Source: Promerops cafer (Eukaryota; Chordata; Aves; Passeriformes; Nectariniidae). Taken from it: a stretch of 64,000 nucleotides of DNA. A model generated the notes under the pieces. That model was given only the letters and a program-made list of their open reading frames with translations. It did no database searches and was not told where the DNA came from. The stretch lies in the NCBI GenBank assembly GCA_013398275.1, contig VZSE01006227.1:1-64000 (forward strand), given 5' to 3'. Shown piece after piece: positions 1 through 7,992 of this stretch. How positions within the stretch are numbered: the first letter of the stretch is position 1; each line of letters starts with the position of its first letter. The translations under genes and the position numbers were made by a program.

Positions 1-345
1 GCGGGCTCCGCAGGCGCGGCCCCGCCCTGGGCGGGGGGAGCCGTGCCGGTGTGACCGCCCCGTGCCGAGCCGTGCCGGTGTATCCCTTTTGGGCGGAGTG
101 GGTCGCGTCTGGCGGGTCACAGTGGAAGGAAACAGACCCAACCCAGTGTAGTTTGTGGAGGAAGCCAAAAGACGAAACTGTATTGTGCCGGGAGCATCCG
201 GCACAATTTATGGAGGGGCTTTTAGGCCTAAAAGAGGAAGTTGATAATGACGGAATTGGGTTGGCATCCGAACACATTACATGCTGAATGATGAAGGCGA
301 GCGAGGTTGGTTTAGTGTTGCAGGTAGGTGGTGAGTACCTATAGT
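1..345 (+). promoter_or_regulatory. CpG-rich segment at the window edge, possible promoter plus 5' exon
   Basis: The first ~120 bases are far richer in GC and CpG than anything nearby. They hold GC-box-like cores on both strands (CCCGCCC at 21-27, GGCGGGG at 30-36) and a 15-bp direct repeat at 38-52 and 67-81. After this the sequence becomes mixed and carries splice-donor-like sites, CAG|GTAGGT at 323/324 and GTG|GTGAGT at 330/331. Vertebrate promoters with a short 5' exon often look like this. The plus strand is chosen only because of those donors. Two short ATG frames (from 210 and 281) exist, but nothing shows they are coding. The island is cut by the window start, so the gene could also run the other way, off the left edge. 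This is inference from composition and splice-like motifs. Confidence 0.35.
182..234. repeat. Two adjacent perfect inverted repeats
   Basis: Positions 182-191 pair perfectly with 198-207 (10-bp stem, 6-nt loop). Eleven bases later, 219-234 is a perfect 16-bp palindrome (CTTTTAGGCCTAAAAG). Both lie in the possible 5' exon beside the CpG-rich segment. Function unknown. Confidence 0.8.
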
Positions 346-384
346 CCTCTTATTTAAGTCGCAGTTCTGTCCAGGGGCCTATGG

Positions 385-676
385 GTAAGCCAGAGAGGAA
401 CTCTTCATTAGGAACTGCAGTGATAGGACAAGAAGGAATCGGTACAAATTGAAAAAAGGGTAATATTGGGAAACAATGCTTTACTGTGAGGGTGGTGAGA
501 CACAGGAACAAGTTGCCCAGAGAAGCTGTGGATGCCCCATCCCTGGCAATGTTTAAAGCCAGGCTGGATAAGGCCTTGAGCAACTCGTGTAGTGGGAGGT
601 GTCCCTGCCCATGGTGGGGGCTGGGATAGTCTCTAAGGTCCCTTCCAACCCCTTAACGTTCTATGATTCTATGATT
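385..676 (+). mobile_element. CR1 LINE 3' fragment
   Basis: This is the tail of a chicken-repeat-1 non-LTR retrotransposon in sense orientation. It keeps the familiar 3' region: a stretch near 480-520 about a constant region with a bracket of GTGAGG and GAAGCTGTGGATGCCCCATC, then GGTCCCTTCCAACC, and ends in two tandem copies of the 8-bp CR1 terminal unit (ATTCTATG-like) at about 660-676. CR1 copies are almost always truncated at the 5' end and make no target duplication, which fits. The left limit is uncertain by tens of bases. It is the only sense-strand CR1 I see here. Confidence 0.85.
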
Positions 677-902
677 GAAATCACCACAGTCATATATTAG
701 AGGCATTTATTTATTTACAGCCCAGAAAATAGGAGTATCCTGAAGTACCCTGAGGTTGTATAATGAAGTACCCTAAGGACTCGTGTCTTTGGCAGCTTGA
801 TCAGGCCCATACCGGAAGTCTTAATAGGACTCAAGAGACCTGAAGTGTGATTTTTTTTTTCAGTCGTACCCTCCAAATTTAATCACAAAAATCACGTCAA
901 AA
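677..902. other. Spacer without recognised features
   Basis: AT-rich spacer between two CR1 tails of opposite orientation. No open frame, LTR or structured element seen. Confidence 0.5.
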
Positions 903-1058
903 TTCACAGAATTGTTAGGGTTGGAAGGGACCTCTGAAGCTGATCCTGTCCAACCTCCCTGCTGAGGCAGGGTCATCTAGAGCAGCTTACACAGGAACGT
1001 GTCCTGGTGGGTCTTGAATGTCACCAGATACACTTCATGACCTCCCTGGGAAGCCTGT
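903..1058 (-). mobile_element. CR1 LINE 3' fragment, antisense
   Basis: Begins with CACAGAATTGTTAGGGTTGG, the reverse complement of the CR1 3' end, followed by the typical GGGACCTCTGAAG and CCAACCTCCCTGCTGAGGCAGGGTCA blocks (in order, with divergence). About 155 bp survive. The terminal 8-bp units are worn. Family assignment rests on memory of the CR1 consensus. Confidence 0.8.
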
Positions 1059-2595
1059 AAAAATCCCTTTAATGACAGACAATTGAATAGCATCACATTG
1101 AAAAATACAGTCTTCAGCCAGCTAAAATTTGCTTTTTAGAATAATGAATGATTTTAAAAACAAATGCTGAACATGAAATCACTTATGTCTATGTGTTAGA
1201 TTGTAATTTTAATTTCTGAGAAGCAAAGCTCCAATAAAAGAAAAAAAAGAAAACAAGACAAAATCTGTGCAACCTTTACAGAAAAGCTTGGAGGAATAAT
1301 GGAATTAAACTAGTTTGAAAAGTTACTGCTATTTAATCTGTTTAATACAAAGATTGGACATCAAACTGTGGCATTTCACCACTCACCTCTTGTCTAAATG
1401 GTAATCTATGCAGTTCGTAAAAAAAGGGTTTGTGTCTTTAGTATAAATTAGCTATCATGCAATTGTAGACACCAAGCTCTACAGTAAGAAAAATGCAGTT
1501 GGTATTAAATCAGTAATATACTGAATAAGTGGACTTCAGAAATGAAGATGTAAGGTTTGTCATCATTTGGTAACTGGATTGTTGTGTAGCCTTGCATAAG
1601 ACACTTAGTATTGCTGTATCAGTTTTCCCAAACTGCCTCGAGAATTCTACATTTAAAGTCAAACCATCTTGTTCTACAAAGAAATATAATCATGAATTAC
1701 AAATCTTTTATTTTTTTTCAAAGTTATAGATGAGTCTCTGTAAGTGCTGTGGTGATAGTGTTGGCAGTGTAAAATTTCTGTCTGTCATAGCACTATGATT
1801 GTTGTCTTTTTCTTTTCCTTCACTGTTGAAAACTTTCTTCTCACAGAGAAGAAAGTCTCACTGCATATAATCTGAAGACACAGGCAAAAAGGGAAAGAAA
1901 TAAAATATACTGGAATTCAGTTGCTCAGCCTGGTGGAGTAAGGCCAGGGAAAGATATGGTATTACCTAGCTACCCTGCTTGAGTGAAACCATGCATGTAC
2001 TCAGACAGTGCAGGCTTGCGTCACTTCAGAAAACTGATGTTGAAGAAATCTAATTTCACTGTAATGAACTGCTTTTTTAGCCAGAACAGATTGCCAAAAA
2101 ATTCATATCCAAGTTAAAAGAGAGCAAATGGGAAGGGTTGGTTGAGGTTTCAAGAAACAGGGGCACTCAGTGGTAGTACAGATATCAGTGCTGAGATTAC
2201 TCTTTTTGTACACGTAAGCAACATGAAGGCAGATTTTGAGAAAACAAAGCTTGCACTACCCTATCCCCAGCTATTTGTTCTTATAAGAAGTAAATGATGG
2301 GCCTTTACTCAGTAGTTCTGGTTGATGGTTTCAGGCTGTTTCACATCCATGTTAGAACCAGTGAAGCATGCTTGCACTGTCACTGCATGTTCATTGAATC
2401 TCGTTACTAGTTTTAACTTTTTCTTGGAGACGCTGGCTTTAGTAAATACTAGGGCCCATGCAAATTTGAGCTTGACCTGGGAATATAAAAGGATGACACA
2501 GAACTTCTGGTATTGATTCTAGCTGCCCCTCACCAGTTGTTTGTATCTGGGTGGTGCTATCCCAGACTGCTGTCATTATGTTAGTACTTTGCTGA
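1059..2595. other. AT-rich non-coding DNA, no recognised feature
   Basis: About 1.5 kb with short homopolymer runs and no open frame of note in any frame. I see no repeat family, RNA gene or splice-framed exon. Confidence 0.5.
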
Positions 2596-2762
2596 TCACA
2601 GAATGGGTCAGATTGGAAGGGACAACAGCAGATCATCTGGTTCAACCTCACTGCTCAAGCAGGGTCACCCCAAAGCACATAGCACAGGATTATGTCCTGA
2701 TGGTTCCTGAATATCTCCAGTGAGGGAGGATTCACAGCCTCTGGGAAACCTCTCCCACTGCC
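2596..2762 (-). mobile_element. CR1 LINE 3' fragment, antisense
   Basis: Starts with TCACAGAATGGGTCAGATTGG and continues with the blocks CR1 tails show in reverse: GATCATCTGG, CCTCACTGCTCAAGCAGGGTCA, and a terminal CCTCTGGGAAACCTCTCCCACTGCC-like stretch (read in order; the full run is not quoted). About 165 bp, moderately diverged. Confidence 0.8.
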
Positions 2763-2917
2763 ATCACTAAATGCACAGGCATGACAGTGGTAGGGACCCA
2801 TTAGTTACAGGAAGCAGCTTGAAATTCTAGAGCCGCTCAGTTGAAATTAACAATTTTCAAATAGAATTTAGGGATACAGAATTTAGAAGTGGTGAGGTAT
2901 TTCATTTTAAGGGGACT

Positions 2918-2946
2918 CCCTCTTCCCCCCTCCCCCCACCTCCCCC
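2918..2946 (-). other. Potential G-quadruplex on the minus strand
   Basis: The plus strand has C-runs of 3, 6, 6 and 5 separated by 4, 1 and 4 bases. On the minus strand that is four G-tracts with short loops, which meets the usual G3+N1-7 pattern. It sits alone in AT-rich DNA with no nearby gene start. Confidence 0.6.
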
Positions 2947-4416
2947 ATGATTCTTACACACCTAGAAAGAGTGATTTGATCTCCTAAAGAAAAGTGTTGT
3001 ATCTTAAAGCCCTCCTGCCTGGTAAGATTGCTACAAAACATCTATGTAAATGGGTGGTGGGAGGAAGCATGTCTATGACAAAAGAGCTTTTAGCAAATAG
3101 CTGTGTTGGAGCTGAGGGAGCACTGGTCTTCCTCTGAACAGATGTCACTAACTTTTACTCAACAGCAGTTCAGCTTTTTACAGGCTGGAGAGACAGATTA
3201 TGGATTTAGGCAGTAGTTAACTCTATCCTGACTGCTGAAATCACACTGACAGTTCCTCTTCAGCTGCCAGAAATTAAAAGAAATTGAAAACCAAAATCAG
3301 TGTCTTAAATAATGCCTACCATCAATTAAAAATTTAAAAAAAATGGTGATGCTGTTTTATTTATGATTGATCAGTGGTCATGTGAGTTCCGGGTGTTTTC
3401 TTGATTCCAGAGTGGTTTTTAATTCATGCAAGACAGGATCTGCTATACTAACCACTAGAGTAGTTTTGACTTGGCAAAAATAATAGGAATGTGGAGTCCG
3501 TACTATATTGCTGTGTCATCAGTTAGAAATAAATAAATTACAAAACTGAAGAAAAAGACAATTCACCTCTGGGATATAACTATCTGTGTTGTTTTATTCT
3601 AACACTGCTGATGGAGAGTGGTGTCTCAGTAAAATAATAAATTATGTCAAAGAAAACGTACAATTATCCATGAAGAGTTTAGCTGGAAAGTAGAAATAGA
3701 TGTTTTTGATAAATGAGAGATAAGGTCATGTGGTATGTATATCTCTAAGATCTACTTTGTAAAACCAAGTTTCTTGTATCAGGAAGATCATAGCTAAAGG
3801 TAGTTTTCATTAGTCAAGCTCCTGTGCTGGGTGCATTTGTCAAATAAAGGCATTGTTCAGATGCAGTTACACAGCAGACTTCTATAAATTCTAAATTCAT
3901 AAGACTGTTGGAAACAGCTGGTCTCATCTGGTCTGACTTCTTCCCAACTCCAGGTGAGTATTCTGTCTCTCCTTTTGCTGCTATATTAATGTTTGTGTGA
4001 TGATACAACTTAGCTCTATCTCAGATCAGTCTTATCTGTCTAAAAGCCAGTTTCTGTTTTGTTTGGGTATGTCGGCAGACAGACCTAATGTTGGGAAAAA
4101 TGTTGCACAGAAGCAAGCATATGTCATTATATTCTATTGATCTTCTAACAATGAAACAAAATTGGTTGTAATCCAAGACCATATTTTAAAATTGGAGATG
4201 TATATTTTGGGAAATTTTCAAGTGTGAAAGATGCTGAGAAACCAACTTCAACAGAAAGGTTCTTCAATACATGTCACAAAGGAAGAAGACCAGGGAAACT
4301 TTAGCAGCGCTGCTTATTAGGACGACAACATAAACCACTTCCTCCTCATTTTCACTTCTTCTGTAGATGTTTACTTCTCTTATTGGGGAAGACTCTGACA
4401 TGTATTGATGAAGATC
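2947..4416. other. AT-rich non-coding DNA, no recognised feature
   Basis: About 1.5 kb between a CR1 tail and an LTR. No convincing exon or repeat family seen. Confidence 0.5.
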
Positions 4417-4992
4417 TGTGGGAGCACCCTGTGGAGTGCCCCCGCCCCAGGAGGTGGGGATTCTACCCAGACAGGCAGTGGCAGATGAGAGGAGTGATTT
4501 AAAGAAGATTCCACCCCTCCGCCTAGTGGGGAATGGCCCCACAAGCCTGGGAAATAGCACTGTGCCCCCAGTTGACAGATAAGGAGTGGCCCCAGAATGT
4601 TCTCCTTTTCCTGTACCCTCATTGGTTTGAATTGTACTGCGGTGATTTATATAACCCCGCCTTGGTTTTCCCCATTGGTTGTTCTCATTGATCCACCCCT
4701 TTGCAGTTCCCTGTCACTTGTACTATTGGACACTGACCCTAAACTCCACCCCACCTAAGCTTATGTAAGTTTATAATGCCTCTGGACCCTTGGCCTTTCA
4801 TTTTAACCCTATACTGTGTTCGGATCCCTTGTATGTTGTTTTCTCATTAAAGTGCCTTTTGTTTCAGGTTCAGCAATCGTGCCCATCTCTCTTTTATCAT
4901 GCCATTCTCAGAACCCTTGCCGACTTTCCCTGAGGTAGCAACCCCGTTGGGCCATACCATCCGGGCACCTGGTGGCAGACTGCTACAGCACA
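4417..4992 (+). mobile_element. Solo LTR A1 (ERVK-like endogenous retrovirus)
   Basis: Reads as a retroviral LTR on the plus strand: starts TGTGGGAG and ends CAGCACA, so TGTG/CACA form a short terminal inverted repeat. U3 carries several ATTGG (inverted CCAAT) boxes near 4620, 4675 and 4725. TTATATAA near 4648 and TTATAA near 4771 are possible TATA boxes, and ATTAAA at 4846-4851 is a poly(A) signal, followed by about 140 bp of R/U5. The block around 4530-4580 (GGCCCCACAAG...CTGCCCCCAG-like) matches LTR A2 at 6905-6955, so the two are one family. No target duplication is visible at these limits. No retroviral gene flanks it. ERVK-like is inferred from A2's 6-bp duplication. Confidence 0.75.
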
Positions 4993-5576
4993 CTGTTTGT
5001 AAAGGTGGTACATAATCTCTGCAGTTTGCCATGGATATACTGATCGCCAGCAGCAAGGGGTTTTAAGGAAGAAATCTCCTCCTTTTCCCCAAAGCTTATG
5101 AAAATGGCCCAGTACTACTCTGCTAGGATAGTCATATTTGGGAGGTGTTTTAAAATCTTCTACATGAGTGCATTAGCCTTCATGTACCATTGAGTAGGGG
5201 AGTGTAAAGTCCTCTCATGGACCTTCCAGCTGCCATAAAAGGCCCTCCTGAATTTTGAGTAGCAAAACAGACCAAGTACTTACTATCATTGAGCAGACTG
5301 TGCTTAAAAAATGCATATCTTTCATAATCAGGTATGGCTGCAGAGAATTCATCAGGAAGTGTGATGTTTGATGGACACTTTTCTATTCTAGTGTTTGTGC
5401 ATATACTCGTGCTTTTATTTGATGTAGAAGGGAAGTCAGGAAAGCCAGAAAATGCTTCTTTTTTTTTTTTTTGAGGTCCAAAGATTTTCATACTAAAACT
5501 GAAAATAGATACTTTAGTTCCTTCACGTTTTGAATAAAAAATCACATCTTTTGCAATACCTTGCACAGCTATTTTC
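4993..5576. other. Spacer with one weak exon candidate
   Basis: Between LTRs A1 and C. On the minus strand 5498-5284 an open frame is bounded by an acceptor-like site (pyrimidine-rich, ...TTTTCAG) and a strong donor match (GTAAGT at 5283-5278). A 14-base A-run inside the frame argues against a real exon. I recognise no homologue, so it is reported only as a finding. Confidence 0.4.
5572..5576. repeat. Target site duplication of LTR C, left copy
   Basis: TTTTC immediately left of LTR C. The same five bases follow the element's right end at 7988-7992. Confidence 0.7.
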
Positions 5577-5965
5577 TGTCTTGGTTTGAAAAGACAGGTG
5601 TCTGCTAAGGAAGGCAAAAGCCTGTCTTGAAATAGAAAATGTAAACCCCCTCCCTCTGAATTATTGTAATTTTGAAATTAAGGGACTTCCAGTCAAAGAT
5701 ATGGGAGTAGGAATAACAGTTCTTTACTAGAAAAAAAAAAAAAAAAGCAGGAATACAAAGCAATACTGACAGAGTCAGAATACGACACTCTGTTGGTCAG
5801 GGTGTTGGTAGCAGCCTGATTAAATGGTGGCTGCAATCCTCCTGGAGTGACAGATGTGGTTCTGTTGGAGCAGTGATCCTGTAGAAGAGTGTCATTTTTC
5901 TCTGAAGGTTCAGTGGTGGTGTAGATGGGCCTGGCCTTCCTCTGCGAATCCAGTGGAAAAGAAAG

Positions 5966-5971
5966 CTGCTC
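5966..5971. repeat. Target site duplication of LTR B1, left copy
   Basis: CTGCTC directly left of LTR B1, repeated exactly at 6559-6564 on its right. Confidence 0.85.
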
Positions 5972-6558
5972 TGCGGTGGTCAGCGGCTGGGCAAGCCAAA
6001 GCCACTGCCTTCCCGTGTGTGTCCCCAAGGAAGGTGCCCGATAGCTAAGCAGGTCCTAAGCACACTGTGCCAGATGTTAAAACGCCAATGAGCAGTAAAT
6101 GCAGGAGGGCTCTCTTGCTTGGAATTCCACTGCCTTTATTCAAAAACACTGAAGGGGTCCAGAGGCAGAAGATGAGAACTGAGGAGGGGCCAGGGTATTT
6201 AAGAGGCACAGGGGAGGAGGAGTTCAGGGTTCAAGGGGCCAATGGTCTGAGGGTACAAGGGCAGAGAAAAGGCGGGAACAGAGGGCTACATCCAACAGGG
6301 ATGAAGGGGAGGAGAAACTGTAACTGGGGAGCCAATGAGGAACAGGGAACATTCTGGAACGGGGGATGATTGAAGGGGGACATAACTTGGATTGGGGAAG
6401 GTTCGAGAACAAGGGGTGGTAACAAGCATGACATCAACAAGGGAGGACATAACATAAATGATTGACAGGAGGGAGGAGGGCCACGGAGAGATGCTTTACG
6501 AAGTCAAACAGTGGTCTCCTCCCACGGCACCCACTCGGCGGGGCCGTGGGATGGAACA
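5972..6558 (-). mobile_element. Solo LTR B1 (ERVK-like) inserted in LTR C
   Basis: A 587-bp minus-strand LTR: it begins TGTTCC (right end) and ends CCGCA (left end), flanked by a perfect 6-bp duplication CTGCTC, the length known for ERVK/alpha-betaretrovirus-type integrases. AATAAA on the minus strand (plus TTTATT, 6135-6140) is the poly(A) signal. A TTAAATA-like TATA lies near 6197, and CCAAT-type boxes (plus CCAAT at 6239 and 6331) lie in U3. A 9-bp stem (6520-6528 with 6543-6551) marks the U3 start and is shared with B2 and B3. The intact duplication shows it entered LTR C as one unit. Confidence 0.85.
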
Positions 6559-6564
6559 CTGCTC
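6559..6564. repeat. Target site duplication of LTR B1, right copy
   Basis: CTGCTC, identical to 5966-5971. Confidence 0.85.
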
Positions 6565-6819
6565 CTCTGGGAATCCAGTGGGAAAAGGCTGCCTGTGGTG
6601 TTCCAAATCTCAGATCATATCCGGGTAGTAATGCTTGGCTCCTCCCCCTGGGCAGAGCATCTCACAATCGGTTGCTGTAGTTTTATCAGTCATGCAGTTA
6701 GGCTCAATGGCCCATTAACAGAAGATATTTCCCAGAGAGGGGATTGGTTGTGGAAGAGATAAAGAAAACTGCCCCACCTGGTTTTAACAGGTGGCGCAAT
6801 TAACAGAAAACTGCCTCAC

Positions 6820-7919
6820 TGTGGGGTGCCTGTAGTAGTATGGGCAGTACTTGGGAGAGGGGTGCGGCTTGAGGTCCTAAGGAGATAGGATGCCACTCCT
6901 CTGTCTTGTGGGGCAAGGCCCCACAAGTCTGCGAAATGGCACTCTGCCCCCAGATGACTAATAAGGTCCAGGCCTGGAATGTTCTTCCCTCTCTGTGTTA
7001 TTGTAGCGTTGCTTGGTGGAACACTGAGTGGTGACCTACTGAGCGCAGTCTTATCACAGAAGAACTCGGAGCACACCGCAGATTGACACGCAGACAGATG
7101 AGGCAGGATGGGTCTTTGTACGGCTTTGACAAACTGGATTTATTAGGAAGATGAAAGCCAGGTTGAGAAGGGGCCAAGGGATGAGCAGGGAGACAAAGGT
7201 ATCCCGGGACAAAGGCCAGGAGTAGCTGAGGGGAGGGGGATTTTATATGGGAAGGTGTGGGAGGAGACAAAGGTTGAGATCCAGTGGATGCTCAGGGAAG
7301 TGGTGCATAGGAGAAGTTACAAACTCGCCAACTCGGGAAGGAGGGAGGAGGACTGCAGCAAACCGGGGCCAGTGAGGGAAAGGGAAGAGGGAGCATTCTG
7401 GGGTACAACCTTACAAGGCGAGAATGGGACGGACAGGGGTGAAGAGGCCAACGGGCCAATCGGGGTACATAAATCTACCTAACACCTCAAAAGGCCTATG
7501 GGAAGAGTGCATTTCTCACCCTATCTTAAGAGGCTTAAACCTGCCTAGCCTTCCAGGGCTGGGGAATGGCTACCTTGACCAAAGGCCCTTGGGCCTCCAC
7601 ATTTTATTATTGGTTACAGTCTGTTGCAGTGACTTTGAGGTGTACCCCTATTGGTTTATAACTTTTAAGTCTCTCCTTCACTGTGTTTTCATTGGACCCC
7701 GTCCTTTATCCCTGCCTACACTCTTCTCTATAAAACCCATGCTCTCTCCCTTAGTCTTTGTTTTCTTCGCTTTGCTGCCCATTTTCCCTTCATAATAAAG
7801 GGACTCCCAGTGAAGACCCGTCCTGTTGCCCTTTTTTTCCATCAGTTGTGGGTGGCTGCCTGATGTCTGGCACTCCGGGCCCCGGGGGAGCTGTTGCTCC
7901 CCCGCAGATGCAACCAACA
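6820..7919 (+). mobile_element. Solo LTR A2 (ERVK-like), interrupted by LTR E
   Basis: Plus-strand LTR of the A1 family, in two pieces (6820-6995 and 7485-7919, about 610 bp). It begins TGTGGGG and ends CCAACA. Flanks CCTCAC (6814-6819) and CCCCAC (7920-7925) match at 5 of 6 bases, consistent with a worn 6-bp duplication. TATAAAA at 7729-7735 and AATAAA at 7794-7799 place the promoter and poly(A) site about 60 bp apart, with ~120 bp of R/U5 after. The sequence either side of this element continues LTR C, so A2 inserted into C. Its two halves are separated by LTR E. Confidence 0.75.
6996..7484 (-). mobile_element. Solo LTR E nested inside LTR A2
   Basis: A 489-bp minus-strand LTR whose ends read TGTTA (right) and TAACA (left), a 5-bp terminal inverted repeat. 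The minus strand has TATAAAA (plus TTTTATA, 7241-7247) and AATAAA (plus TTTATT, 7139-7144), about 100 bp apart, and then ~145 bp of R/U5. U3 has CCAAT-type boxes near 7456. I cannot see a clean target duplication (CTCTG left, CCTCA right), so limits may be off by a few bases. It is the innermost layer of the nest and hence the youngest of its line. Confidence 0.7.
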
Positions 7920-7987
7920 CCCCACCTCTAACAGATGGCAAGAGAATACACACTCCCAACCACATCTTCCATTTACAGCCTAAGACA

Positions 7988-7992
7988 TTTTC
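7988..7992. repeat. Target site duplication of LTR C, right copy
   Basis: TTTTC, identical to 5572-5576. Confidence 0.65.

Larger units (their letters stand above)
5577..7987 (-). mobile_element. Solo LTR C (ERVL-like), split by nested insertions
   Basis: Minus-strand LTR in three pieces: 5577-5971, 6565-6819 and 7926-7987, about 710 bp in all. The ends are TGTCTT and AAGACA, a perfect 6-bp terminal inverted repeat, and TTTTC flanks both sides, a perfect 5-bp target duplication of the ERVL kind. The first break is LTR B1, whose own 6-bp duplication is intact; the second is LTR A2. Across the first break the host has a tandem duplicate of a 20-odd-bp block (CCTCTG.GAATCCAGTGG, near 5940 and 6564). 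A homopolymer-rich stretch at 5720-5750 overlaps the weak poly(A)-like signal. A second TTTTC follows a CA about 20 bp further right, so the right end could be slightly later, but the inverted terminal repeat favours 7987. Confidence 0.75.

Noticed and set aside
51..287. 78-codon plus-strand frame in the CpG-rich segment
   Set aside because: It opens with GTG, not ATG, and has no recognisable domain. The short ATG frames within are no more convincing.
5693..6028. 111-codon minus-strand frame
   Set aside because: It spans the junction of LTR C and LTR B1 and includes a homopolymer-coded run.
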